Under the pieces are notes generated by a model. It did no database searches, was not told the DNA's origin, and worked only from the letters and a program-made list of their open reading frames with translations. A program made the translations under genes and the position numbers. This document shows positions 16,816 to 24,890 of a stretch of 53,752 bases of DNA, piece after piece. The stretch is from RGIG4608 sp051867875 (GTDB taxonomy: Bacteria; Bacillota; Clostridia; Oscillospirales; CAG-272): NCBI GenBank assembly GCA_051867875.1, contig JBJDZG010000020.1, forward strand, positions 1 to 53,752. Direction: 5' to 3'. Every line of letters starts with the position of its first letter. Within the stretch, counting starts at the first letter, position 1.

Positions 16816-16831
16816 GTTAGCCTTTGCTAAC
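16816..16831. promoter_or_regulatory. 16-bp palindromic operator at feoA start site
   Basis: GTTAGC-CTTT-GCTAAC starts about 7 nt downstream of the -10 box, so a bound repressor would cover +1. The arms resemble DtxR/IdeR-type half sites but with a longer centre. Iron-dependent repression is inferred. Confidence 0.65.
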
Positions 16832-16838
16832 CGTTATT

Positions 16839-16867
16839 ATTATACGCAGAACGAAGGGTTTTGTCAA
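16839..16867 (-). promoter_or_regulatory. feo operon promoter
   Basis: On the minus strand, TTGACA (16867-16862), a 17-nt spacer and TATAAT (16844-16839): full consensus, so control must come from a repressor. Confidence 0.85.
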
Positions 16868-16963
16868 GACCTTTTTACAAAATATTTTATGTTTTTTTGC
16901 AATTTTTTATGCCTGAAAATATATTTTCGGGGAAAATAAAAGGTCAGCAAAAATGCTGAACTC

Positions 16964-17169
16964 AGACCGCCGATAAAGCCGTGCTACCGCAAGTGAATTT
17001 TTATTGAACGAGTATGGCATTATCTTCAAAATACAGCTAAGAAAACGGCACGGGAATATCATCGAGATATCCCCGTGCCGACTTGCTTTTTCCGTTCTCG
17101 TTCTCTGCCGTACTTTTGTACGGCGACGAAAACGAGAACGAAAAATATCACTGCCTTTCTCAGCGTTCT
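16964..17169 (+). repeat. R206 element, copy 2
   Basis: This 206-bp copy starts AGACCGCCGA and ends TCAGCGTTCT. It holds both hairpins: CGGCACGGG...CCCGTGCCG near 17046-17080, and CGTTCTCGTT...AACGAGAACG near 17092-17140 with an apical GCCGTAC/GTACGGC. The second stem differs from the copies at 29 kb by paired C-G to T-A changes. A closely similar hairpin sequence (GGTCAGCAAAAA-TGCTGA) occurs just outside both ends (about 16942-16960 and 17201-17221). Confidence 0.9.
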
Positions 17170-17238
17170 ATCAGTTTGCCGACTTTGTCAGCAAACTGAG
17201 GTCAGCAAAAAATGCTGACCTTCTTTCCATAATAATTA

Positions 17239-18609
17239 TTAATCAATACCGAGAATGTTTCTCGCAACGTGAACTCCGCTTGCCGAGGCATGGGATAACG
17301 AGTGCGTAATACCGCTTCCGTCGCCAATCATGTAGAGTCCCTTGTGCTTGGTTTCAAGGTTTTCATCAACGGAAACCTCCATATTGTAGAACTTGACCTC
17401 AACGCCGTAAAGGAGCGTATCGTCGTTAGCCGTTCCGGGAGCAATCTTGTCAAGCGCGTAAATCATCTCGATAATTCCGTCAAGTATTCTCTTGGGAAGA
17501 ACGAGCGAAAGGTCGCCGGGTGTAGCGGCAAGTGTGGGCACTACCGTGCTCTCCTCAATTCTCTTGACGTTACTTCTTCTTCCTCTCATAAGGTCGCCGA
17601 AGCGCTGTACGATAACGCCGCCGCCCAGCATATTGGAAAGGCGCGCGATGCTCTCGCCGTAGCCGTTGGAGTCCTCAAAGGGCTCGGAGAAATGCTTGGA
17701 AACGAGAAGGGCAAAGTTCGTGTTTTCCGTATGAAGTGCGGGGTCCTCGTAGCTGTGTCCGTTTACCGTAACAATGCCGTTGGTGTTTTCGTTTACCACT
17801 ATTCCGCGGGGATTCATGCAGAACGTGCGGACGTTGTCCTCAAATTTTTCGGTTCTGTATACTATTTTGCTCTCGTAAAGCTCATCGGTAAGGTGGGAGA
17901 ATACGACTGCCGGAAGCTCAACGCGCACGCCGATATCAACTCTGTTGGATTTCTTTTCGATTCCGAGGTCGTTGCAAACACCCTCAACCCACTTGCTTCC
18001 TACACGTCCTACGCTCGCTACGCAAATGTCGCATTCAAATTCTTCTTTTTTGCAGATTACCTTGTATCCCCCGTTGATTATCTCAATTTTTTCAACAGCA
18101 GTATTGAAATGAAAATCAACCTTATCCTTGAGCTCATTATAGAGATTTTGGAGCACTACGTAGTTGATATCCGTTCCGAGATGGCGCACGGATGCGTCGA
18201 GCAAATTAAGCTCATTCTGCAAGCAAAGCTTCTTGAATTTGGAATTTGCAGTCGTGTAGAGCTTAGTTCCCTCTCCGCCGTACTTCATATTGATATCGTC
18301 AACGTAGTGCATAAGCTCAAGCGCGCGTGCCTTGCCGATATACTCGTGAAGAGTTCCGCCGAAATTGTTGGTAATATTGTACTTGCCGTCGGAGAATGCA
18401 CCCGCACCGCCGAATCCGCTCATAATTGAGCAGTTTTTGCAGTTGATACAGCTCTTTACCTTCTTGCCGTCAATGGGGCAACGTCTTTTGTTAAGAGCGT
18501 TTCCTGCTTCAAAAACGCCGATTTTGAGGTCCTTATTGTGCTTTGAAAGCTCGTAAGCCGTAAAAATGCCACCCGGTCCCGCTCCGATAATTATAACGTC
18601 ATATCTCAT
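17239..18609 (-). CDS. FAD-dependent dehydrogenase (COG2509-like)
   Basis: This 456-aa flavoprotein has an N-terminal Rossmann motif IGAGPGG (residues 8-14) followed by EAGNALNKR. A distinctive cysteine cluster (Cys44, Cys54, Cys57, Cys60) precedes SGFGGAGAFSDGK, and a C-terminal FAD-binding GLYMIGDGSG closes the fold. This arrangement matches the uncharacterised COG2509 dehydrogenases. The four cysteines could hold an iron-sulfur cluster, which is inference. No substrate is known. GGAG lies before the ATG. It has its own consensus promoter at 18709-18737 and a roughly 90-nt leader that contains a terminator-like hairpin. Downstream lies the R206 copy at 16964-17169. Confidence 0.88.
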   Translation of the reverse strand: MRYDVIIIGAGPGGIFTAYELSKHNKDLKIGVFEAGNALNKRRCPIDGKKVKSCINCKNCSIMSGFGGAGAFSDGKYNITNNFGGTLHEYIGKARALELMHYVDDINMKYGGEGTKLYTTANSKFKKLCLQNELNLLDASVRHLGTDINYVVLQNLYNELKDKVDFHFNTAVEKIEIINGGYKVICKKEEFECDICVASVGRVGSKWVEGVCNDLGIEKKSNRVDIGVRVELPAVVFSHLTDELYESKIVYRTEKFEDNVRTFCMNPRGIVVNENTNGIVTVNGHSYEDPALHTENTNFALLVSKHFSEPFEDSNGYGESIARLSNMLGGGVIVQRFGDLMRGRRSNVKRIEESTVVPTLAATPGDLSLVLPKRILDGIIEMIYALDKIAPGTANDDTLLYGVEVKFYNMEVSVDENLETKHKGLYMIGDGSGITHSLSHASASGVHVARNILGID

Positions 18610-18629
18610 CTTTATCTCCTGTCCTGCGT

Positions 18630-18681
18630 GAAAAAACTGCCCTATATCTTGACGGAATAACCTATCAAAACAGCGGGCAGT
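18630..18681 (-). terminator. Leader hairpin with U tract (possible attenuator)
   Basis: On the minus strand ACTGCCC (from 18681) pairs with GGGCAGT, followed at once by TTTTTT ending near 18631. This lies between the promoter and the ribosome site of the FAD dehydrogenase gene. The loop of about 38 nt could hold a competing structure. No known riboswitch class recognised. Confidence 0.55.
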
Positions 18682-18708
18682 AATGCATTAAGATTTTTAT
18701 TCCACATT

Positions 18709-18737
18709 ATTATACAACAAATGAATTTCTTTGTCAA
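18709..18737 (-). promoter_or_regulatory. Promoter of FAD dehydrogenase gene
   Basis: On the minus strand, TTGACA (18737-18732), a 17-nt spacer and TATAAT (18714-18709): full consensus. Confidence 0.82.
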
Positions 18738-18791
18738 TAACTTTGCGGGATTTTAGAGTTATTCGGTTGAAAATTAAAAATTTGTTCATTT

Positions 18792-20270
18792 TTAGAGGAT
18801 AATGCAGATAAGTCCGCCGCTTCCCTCGTTGATGATTCGCTCAAGCGTTTCGGAGAGTTTTGCGCGCGACTCCTCGGGCATGTGGTCGAGCTTCGTGTGC
18901 AGTCCCTCGTTCATAAGCTCGTAAAGGCTCTTGCCGAACATATTGGATTCCCAAATCTTGCGCGGATTTTCCTCAAATTCTTCAAGCATATATTTCACGA
19001 GGTCCTCGCTCTGCGCCTCGCTTCCTACTATCGGGTTTATCTCGGTTTCGATATTCGCGCGAATGAGGTGAATTGACTGCGCGGATGCGCGGAGCTTTAC
19101 GCCGTAACCGCCCGACTGCTTAACTATCTCGGGCTCTTCAAGGCGCAATTCGTCCTCCGACGGCATCACTATGCCGTAGCCCTTGGACTCGGCGTCGGCG
19201 AGTGCCTCCGCCACTCTTTCAAACTCGCTCTTTTTAGCGGAGTATTCCTTTAACATAAGGACGAGCTGCTCTTCGCTTGAAATTTCAAAGCCCGTGAGCT
19301 CCGAGAGGACCTTGAAATAAAGTTCCTTGGCGCAGGTTATCGCAATTTTCGCCCTTCCGCAGCCGTAATCGATGCTCTCAAAGTAAAAACGCTCAACAAA
19401 TTCATTATCCGAGAGCGCAGAAAATGCGTTTTTAATCTCTCCGACCTTAGAAACGTTTTGTGCGCACTTGCAAATGCTCTCCGTGAGCGAGCGTTTTAGC
19501 GGGTGCGTGGCTTCGAGCGCCAAAGTCCACTCTGGAAGCTTTACTCTGATTTCAGTAACGGGAAATTCGGAGAGCACGAGCCCTAAAATGTTGCGTATAT
19601 CCTCGCCGTCAAGTTCAAGACAGTTGACGAGTGCAACGGGCGCGCCGTACTTTTCTTCGAGCTCGTAGGCAAGTGCTATGCTCTTTTCGTTTGATGGATT
19701 TGAGGAATTGAGTACGATGGCAAAGGGCTTGCCGATTCTTTTGAGTTCTCCGACAACTCTCTCCTCGGCATCTACGTAGCTCTCGCGGGGTATTTCGCCG
19801 ATAGTGCCGTCGGTGGTAATTAACATTCCTATCGTTGAGTGCTCGGTTATGACCTTTTTCGTTCCGAGCTCCGCCGCCTCGATAAAGGGCATGGGCTCCG
19901 CCTGCCAGGGCGTGCGTACCATTCGGGGCTGACCGTCTTCAACAGTGCCGAGTGCGTCGGGAACGATGTATCCCACGCAGTCAATCATTTTGAGTCTCAT
20001 TTTCTCGCCCTCGGAAAGTTCAATATTTACCGCCGTGTCGGGAATGAATTTCGGTTCCGTCGTCATTACCGTCTTTCCCCCCGCACTCTGCGGAAGCTCG
20101 TCGCGCGCTCTGTCGCGCTCGTAGCCCTCTTTAATGTTCGGGAGCACCATTGATTCCATAAATCGCTTGATAAAGGTCGATTTTCCGCTTCTGACGGGTC
20201 CCACGACACCTATGTAAATATCTCCGCCCGTCCTGCGCGCAATATCGCCGTAAATTGAATGTTCTCTCAT
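18792..20270 (-). CDS. spoIVA: Stage IV sporulation protein A (coat basement ATPase)
   Basis: SpoIVA is the ATP-hydrolysing protein that polymerises on the forespore outer surface and anchors the spore coat. With the start at 20270 the product is 492 aa, and its N-terminus (MREHSIYGDIA) lines up residue for residue with that of the Bacillus protein as I recall it. AGGAGG is 9 nt upstream of that ATG; an alternative ATG at 20276 is only 3 nt away. The Walker A motif GPVRSGKST and the following FIKRFMESMVLPNI are diagnostic, and the C-terminal domain ends in a short hydrophobic tail. It is a single gene, preceded by a repeat-rich spacer. A sigma-E promoter is expected, but I could not place one. 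Confidence 0.96.
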   Translation of the reverse strand: MREHSIYGDIARRTGGDIYIGVVGPVRSGKSTFIKRFMESMVLPNIKEGYERDRARDELPQSAGGKTVMTTEPKFIPDTAVNIELSEGEKMRLKMIDCVGYIVPDALGTVEDGQPRMVRTPWQAEPMPFIEAAELGTKKVITEHSTIGMLITTDGTIGEIPRESYVDAEERVVGELKRIGKPFAIVLNSSNPSNEKSIALAYELEEKYGAPVALVNCLELDGEDIRNILGLVLSEFPVTEIRVKLPEWTLALEATHPLKRSLTESICKCAQNVSKVGEIKNAFSALSDNEFVERFYFESIDYGCGRAKIAITCAKELYFKVLSELTGFEISSEEQLVLMLKEYSAKKSEFERVAEALADAESKGYGIVMPSEDELRLEEPEIVKQSGGYGVKLRASAQSIHLIRANIETEINPIVGSEAQSEDLVKYMLEEFEENPRKIWESNMFGKSLYELMNEGLHTKLDHMPEESRAKLSETLERIINEGSGGLICIIL

Positions 20271-20407
20271 ATTCATTTGCCTCCTAATACGCATTTCTGA
20301 TTAAATATATGAGAGAAAAACGGCATTTAGAACCGTGCTTGTTTGGAGTTTTGGCGGACGAGCTTTGACGCTTTACGGCTGTCGGTGGCTGACGGGCGCT
20401 CCCAACA

Positions 20408-20563
20408 AATGTAGGTGGCGGCGTCCTCGACGGTCCGTTTTGAAACGCAAACAATATAATTGTCGTAAAAATCACTTGGCTGTTTGATATGTTTCCTCGC
20501 AATTTTTCCACACGTCAACAATTCCGCACTTTTCGGGGCGTCGAGAACGTCGCCCCCTACGGG
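20408..20563. repeat. GC-rich inverted-repeat element (A-A'), copy 1
   Basis: A degenerate A box (GGCGGCGTCCTCGACGGTCCG region, 20408-20440) and its inverted counterpart (CGGGGCGTCGAGAACGTCGC, about 20535-20560) flank about 100 bp. The core contains AATTGTCGTAAAAATCA and TTTGATATGTTTC. The same arrangement and core recur at 49969-50124. It is a probable non-autonomous mobile or structural repeat. Confidence 0.75.
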
Positions 20564-20720
20564 TTATATTAAAAATCGACGTTGGGAAAAACAATAGAGT
20601 AGGTGCGTAAGGGTTCGTCAGACACGGGTAGCCGTGAAGATACCGAAGCTCGTTAGCCGCTTTTTCTCTGCAAGTGTAGGCGCAGAGAAAAAGCTAACAA
20701 AAAGAGACGCCGAGCGAGAG
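20564..20720. repeat. Conserved hairpin module, copy 1
   Basis: This follows the A-A' element here and in the copy at 50125-50275. It contains a near-perfect long hairpin: GTTAGC-c-GCTTTTTCTCTGC pairs with GCAGAGAAAAAGC-TAAC (about 20653-20698), followed by AAAAAGAGACGCCGA. From 20721 to 20835 GC-rich hairpin sequence and a partial B-box motif remain. No gene is supported. Confidence 0.75.
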
Positions 20721-20835
20721 TTTCGCTCTCTGCGGAGAGCGAGGCGGGGCTACGCGCCCCACCGCCCGCGCCGCCTTTTACAAAAGGCGGACGAAAACGC
20801 AGAATGAGTGCGGTGCGAACACGGCGGGCGCACAC

Positions 20836-20866
20836 AAAAAAAGGCGGGGAGTTTTCTCCCGCCCTT
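20836..20866 (-). terminator. Terminator of uvrC-rsmD-coaD operon
   Basis: On the minus strand GGCGGGAG-AAAA-CTCCCCGCC is followed by seven T. Confidence 0.88.
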
Positions 20867-20884
20867 TTATTCATCATTCGTTAT

Positions 20885-21364
20885 TCATTTCTGACTATAC
20901 GCCAAGATACAGTCCAAGGCGTTCGGCGAAACTATGCCCGAAACGTCCTCTCCGCGCTCGATTTTTGCCCTTACAGCCGTGGAGCTTATGAGTCTTGCAC
21001 CCTCGTCGCAGGGCAGAAAAACCGTCTGCACGTTGGGGTTTTTGCTCGTGTTGAACTGCGCCATTTCAAATTCGTAGTGATAGTCTTCCTCGTCGCGTAT
21101 TCCCTTTACAATGGCACACGCATCAAGGCGCAGGGCAAGCTCGTAGAGCATTCCGTCGTCAAAAATGACCTCAACATTCGGCAGATGCTCACACGAGCGT
21201 CTTGCTATCTCCGTGCGCTCCTTGGCGGAATACATATAGCTTTTGCTCTCGTTTATCATAACCGCCACGAAAATCTTATCAAAGAGCTTCGACGCGCGCT
21301 CGATTATATTGATATGCCCGACGGTCATCGGGTCAAAGCTACCGGGCACTATTGCAATTTTCAT
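20885..21364 (-). CDS. coaD: Phosphopantetheine adenylyltransferase
   Basis: This 159-aa enzyme transfers AMP from ATP to 4'-phosphopantetheine, the penultimate step of coenzyme A synthesis. The nucleotidyltransferase motif TVGH is at residues 14-17 and the ISSTAVR motif near residue 127; length is typical. Its start overlaps the rsmD stop by 4 nt, implying translational coupling. uvrC-rsmD-coaD form one minus-strand unit ending at the terminator near 20836. rsmD-coaD pairing is common in bacteria. Confidence 0.96.
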   Translation of the reverse strand: MKIAIVPGSFDPMTVGHINIIERASKLFDKIFVAVMINESKSYMYSAKERTEIARRSCEHLPNVEVIFDDGMLYELALRLDACAIVKGIRDEEDYHYEFEMAQFNTSKNPNVQTVFLPCDEGARLISSTAVRAKIERGEDVSGIVSPNALDCILAYSQK

Positions 21365-21927
21365 TCCGTTTCACCAGCCTTCATTTTAAGCACGGAAATA
21401 TGCGCTATTCCGTGTTTCATCGTTTTTACGGTGTCAAACCTCTCTTTGTTCTTCTCACCGAGAATTTCAAATCTGTCGCTCTCACAGACGATGAGCGAGG
21501 TAGGTTTAAGAAGCTCCCCGTCGCAAAGAAGTGTGAGGGATTCGTCAATAAGATTTGAAGCATAGGGCGGGTCGAGGAAAACTATATCGAATTTTTCTCT
21601 TCCGCTCTGTCTTTTGAGAAATGCCGACGAATTTTCGCAGGCAATGACGGCGCGTTCCTCAAGCTTTGTATTTTTTACGTTCTTTTTGATAATTTCAAAA
21701 GCGGGCTTTCCCGAGTCCACGAGATACGCACGTTTAGCACCTCTGCTTAACGCTTCAAGTCCCAGCTGTCCCGAGCCTGCGAAGAGGTCGAGCACCACTC
21801 TGCCCTCAATCTCAAATTGAAGCATTGAGAAGAGCGATTCCTTTGCGCGCTCGCTCGTGGGGCGCGTGTCGTTGCCTTCAAGCGTCAAAAGCTTAGTTCC
21901 CTTTGCCTTGCCCGTAATAATTCTCAT
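21361..21927 (-). CDS. rsmD: 16S rRNA (guanine966-N2)-methyltransferase
   Basis: This 188-aa SAM-dependent methyltransferase shows the N-terminal RIITGKAKG, the RPTSERAKESLFSML segment, the SAM-binding loop LDLFAGSGQLGLEALSRG and the catalytic FLDPPY motif. These identify RsmD, which modifies G966 of 16S rRNA in the assembled small subunit. It starts one base after the uvrC gene ends and overlaps coaD by 4 nt, so all three are likely cotranscribed. Confidence 0.95.
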   Translation of the reverse strand: MRIITGKAKGTKLLTLEGNDTRPTSERAKESLFSMLQFEIEGRVVLDLFAGSGQLGLEALSRGAKRAYLVDSGKPAFEIIKKNVKNTKLEERAVIACENSSAFLKRQSGREKFDIVFLDPPYASNLIDESLTLLCDGELLKPTSLIVCESDRFEILGEKNKERFDTVKTMKHGIAHISVLKMKAGETE

Positions 21928-21928
21928 A

Positions 21929-23755
21929 TCATTTGCTTCCTTTGCGGTAATAATTTACTATGCTTTCCGCGTCTTTTTTGCTGATACCCTTAACGCGTGC
22001 GAGCTCGTCCTCACTCGCTCCCTTAATCGCTGTGAGTGTGCCGAAGTGATTAAGAAGTATCTTTGCCTTTGACGCGCCTATTCCATTTATCTTTTCGAGC
22101 GACGAATGTTTTACGGTTTTGGACTTCGCACTGCTCATTCGGCTGACGGTATATCTGTGTACCTCTTCCTGAATCCTGTATATGAGCCCGTAGACCGCCT
22201 GCTCCTTGGCTATGCTTATCTCCTCGTTTTCGGTGCAAAGCGCACGCGTTTTGTGAAAATCGTCCTTGACCATACCGAAAACAGGTATATCAATCTCAAG
22301 CTCGCAAAGCACCTGCTTGACAGCACCGACGTGCGTTTTCCCGCCGTCGAGCAAAATAAGGTCGGGGTATTCTCCCATCGACCCCTGCATATCGGAAAGG
22401 TGCAGAAGCCTGCGTTTAAGCGTTTCGCGCATACACGCGTAGTCGTCCGTGCCATCGACTTCTTTTATCGTAAACGTTCTGTAATCGCTCTTTTGCGGTT
22501 TGCCGTCGATATAGACGACCATTCCGCCCGTTTTGTGCTCGCTTCCGATATTTGAAATATCGTAAGCCTCGATTCTTTCGGGAATACTGTCAAGCTCAAG
22601 AAGCTCGCAGAGCCTCATAAGAATTGAATTGTCCTTTTCGTTCTCTTTATTATACGCCGAAGACTTTTCCTTGGCATTCGTGTACACAAGCTCACAGAGC
22701 TTTCTCATTTCAGCACGCTGAGGAGTCCATATACCCACCTTGCGTCCGCTCATTTTGCTCAAAAACGAGGCAAGAAGCTCCTCTTCAAGCACTACGGATT
22801 TGTCAAGCACGATTTTCTTCGGTATTCCGTCGGAATGTGCGTAATAATCGACCAGGAAGGCAGTAAGCGCGGTTTCATCAAGTATCTTGTCCGCGCCGAA
22901 AACGTAGTCGTTCTTTCCGTTCAAAATTCCCTCGCGCACGGAGAAAACCGACAGGCACGAGCAGAGCTCGTCGGAATAGAGCGCTATTGCGTCGTATTCT
23001 ACGTCGGGAGAATCGACAACCTTCTGCTTTTCTCTGATTTTTTCAAGCGCGCGAATGGTATCGCGGCACTTTATCGCGCCCTCGTACTGCTCCGCCTCGG
23101 AATATGCGTACATATCCCGCTCAAGCTTTGATATTGCTTCCTTCGTGTTGCCCTTTAAGATATCGACGGCACAGCGAATCAACTCGTTGTACTCCTCGAC
23201 CGTTACCTTGCCGTTGCAGACTCCGCAACACTGCTTCATCTGATAGTAAAGACATTCTCTGTCCTTGCCGATATCCCTCGGGAATTTCAGCTTGCACGAG
23301 GGTATTCCGAGAGTTTTATTTAATAGGGACATAATGCCGAAAACGGTGGAAGTGCCGGAAAACGGTCCGAAATATTTGGCCTTGTCCGCCGTTCTCTTAC
23401 GCGTAAATACTATTCGCGGGTACTCTTCGTCCGTTATCTTTATATAAGGATAGCTCTTTGAGTCCTTAAGCTTTATGTTGTATCTCGGGCTGTACTGCTT
23501 GATAAGAGAATTTTCAAGCGAGAGCGACTCCATCTCCGTATCGCAGAGAATATAGTCGAAATCAAAGACCGACGCGACCATTTTCGCAGTCTTTACGTTC
23601 TTTTCACCGTTTTGAAAGTATTGGGAAACGCGATTTTTCAGTTTTGCCGATTTGCCAACATATATGACCTTTCCTGCCCTGTCGCGCATTATATAAACGC
23701 CCGGGCAGAGCGGGAGCTCGTTGGCTTTTATCAAAAGTTCCGCCTTAGTCGGCAT
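21929..23755 (-). CDS. uvrC: Excinuclease ABC subunit C
   Basis: This 608-aa nucleotide-excision-repair endonuclease makes the dual incision with UvrB. The N-terminal GIY-YIG nuclease domain (GVYIMRDRAG, VIYVGKS) makes the 3' cut. A central UVR motif near residue 210 binds UvrB. The RNase H-like domain (EAYDISNIGS, DLILLDGGK) makes the 5' cut, and a C-terminal helix-hairpin-helix pair ends the protein. The length is full. AAGGAG precedes the ATG. I see no LexA box immediately upstream. Confidence 0.96.
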   Translation of the reverse strand: MPTKAELLIKANELPLCPGVYIMRDRAGKVIYVGKSAKLKNRVSQYFQNGEKNVKTAKMVASVFDFDYILCDTEMESLSLENSLIKQYSPRYNIKLKDSKSYPYIKITDEEYPRIVFTRKRTADKAKYFGPFSGTSTVFGIMSLLNKTLGIPSCKLKFPRDIGKDRECLYYQMKQCCGVCNGKVTVEEYNELIRCAVDILKGNTKEAISKLERDMYAYSEAEQYEGAIKCRDTIRALEKIREKQKVVDSPDVEYDAIALYSDELCSCLSVFSVREGILNGKNDYVFGADKILDETALTAFLVDYYAHSDGIPKKIVLDKSVVLEEELLASFLSKMSGRKVGIWTPQRAEMRKLCELVYTNAKEKSSAYNKENEKDNSILMRLCELLELDSIPERIEAYDISNIGSEHKTGGMVVYIDGKPQKSDYRTFTIKEVDGTDDYACMRETLKRRLLHLSDMQGSMGEYPDLILLDGGKTHVGAVKQVLCELEIDIPVFGMVKDDFHKTRALCTENEEISIAKEQAVYGLIYRIQEEVHRYTVSRMSSAKSKTVKHSSLEKINGIGASKAKILLNHFGTLTAIKGASEDELARVKGISKKDAESIVNYYRKGSK

Positions 23756-23811
23756 AAAATCACGCTCCTTTCCTTTTTTCGGCTCCTAAACCGAGTAAAA
23801 TCGGTTCAGAG

Positions 23812-23838
23812 TATAAAGGCGAGGGGAATCCCCTCGCC
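23812..23838 (-). terminator. Hairpin after HPr gene
   Basis: On the minus strand GGCGAGGGG-ATT-CCCCTCGCC is a strong 9-bp stem followed by TTTAT. The T tract is weak, so read-through into uvrC is possible. Confidence 0.6.
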
Positions 23839-23860
23839 AAAATGTTGAATTTGAAAGCAA

Positions 23861-24133
23861 TTAATATGCCTGTTCCTCAAAGCCCTTGTCAATGAGTTCG
23901 GACAATCCCTCAATAGCAAGTTCCTCGTCCTGACCGTCGGCTACGAGCATGATTGTCATTCCCTTGGCAATACCCAAAGAAAGAACACCCAAGAGACTCT
24001 TTGCATTCACCTTACGGTCGTCTTTCTCGACCCAAATAGAGCTGTTGTACATATTCGCTTTTTGAATAAAGAAAGTTGCAGGTCTTGCATGAAGTCCTAT
24101 TGCATTTGAAATCTTTACCTCTTTAGTAATCAT
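23861..24133 (-). CDS. ptsH: Phosphocarrier protein HPr
   Basis: This 90-aa HPr-family protein carries the phosphoryl-accepting His15 in GLHARPA and the regulatory Ser46 in NAKSLLG. It can therefore both relay phosphate from enzyme I to PTS permeases and be phosphorylated by HPr kinase for catabolite control. His15 rules out Crh. It is not next to ptsI, which is usual in Clostridia, where HPr genes are often alone. It has its own promoter (24204-24232). Spacing from uvrC is 105 nt with a hairpin. Confidence 0.93.
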   Translation of the reverse strand: MITKEVKISNAIGLHARPATFFIQKANMYNSSIWVEKDDRKVNAKSLLGVLSLGIAKGMTIMLVADGQDEELAIEGLSELIDKGFEEQAY

Positions 24134-24203
24134 AGTAACGCTCCTAATTTTACTCTACTCTAAATAAAGCAACAAAATAATTTGTGCATAATTCCATAAG
24201 TAT

Positions 24204-24232
24204 AGTATAACAAAATAAGCAGACAAAATCAA
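24204..24232 (-). promoter_or_regulatory. HPr gene promoter
   Basis: On the minus strand, TTGATT (24232-24227), a 17-nt spacer and TATACT (24209-24204). Confidence 0.7.
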
Positions 24233-24372
24233 GAAAAAGTCTTTGTACACTTGCATAAACTTTTGGCGTTTATTTCATTTTTTTTAACAATTTTGCACAT
24301 TTTCACGAAAAATGCAACAAAATTCCCTTCAAAAAACTGTCTAAGAGGCACTAATGGCATTCCCTGAATTGA

Positions 24373-24879
24373 TTATTTTTCCGTAATACTGATAATTCTG
24401 ATGGTGGTCTGAATACGCTCAGTAACTATTTCGAGCGTGGAGTTTGAGGAGAGATACTGCTCGCCTCCGAGCATAAATCCCCCGTCTTTCATTTCGCCCT
24501 TGACCGTGATATATCCGACAAGAGAATATCTCGTGTCGTTATAAACCGTGGGCTTATCTATATTGGGATAGAAAACCTCTCCCCCGTTTTCATTATATGC
24601 GCCGACCGCAGGAACGTACTGCACTATTCCGTCGAGCGTTCCGAAGGTCTTGTTGTTCTGCTTTATGCGGACCGTATCGCCCGCGACGAAATACCCGAGC
24701 GACGAGCTTCTGATATCGTCAACCTTGAAATACACCCTGTATTCTTTAAGGTCCCTGCTCTTTAAGTTCGTGTCGATATCCATGGCTCTGTAAACCACGC
24801 TGAAAATACAGAGGAGTGCCAACAAAATCAAAAATACGTCTATTACGTTAAATCTGCCTTTTCTGTTTTCCGTTTTCAT
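24373..24879 (-). CDS. DUF4330 family membrane-anchored protein (second of pair)
   Basis: This 168-aa protein has a short basic cytoplasmic start, one transmembrane helix (about residues 13-32, FNVIDVFLILLALLCIF) and an extracytoplasmic beta-rich domain. It matches the DUF4330 pattern, including the RFNVIDVFL lead-in shared with the upstream gene (RFNFVDAFL). It is the last gene of the series after trmD, 11 nt after the first DUF4330 gene, and the same length. Function is unknown; the context suggests envelope polysaccharide assembly. The 230-bp spacer to HPr holds only that gene's promoter and leader. Confidence 0.8.
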   Translation of the reverse strand: MKTENRKGRFNVIDVFLILLALLCIFSVVYRAMDIDTNLKSRDLKEYRVYFKVDDIRSSSLGYFVAGDTVRIKQNNKTFGTLDGIVQYVPAVGAYNENGGEVFYPNIDKPTVYNDTRYSLVGYITVKGEMKDGGFMLGGEQYLSSNSTLEIVTERIQTTIRIISITEK

Positions 24880-24890
24880 AGCCTTCCTCC

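Noticed and set aside
17302..18429. A 375-codon open frame on + opposite the FAD dehydrogenase gene
   Set aside because: It is antisense to a clear flavoprotein gene, has no family resemblance or ribosome site, and its length reflects codon bias of the real gene.
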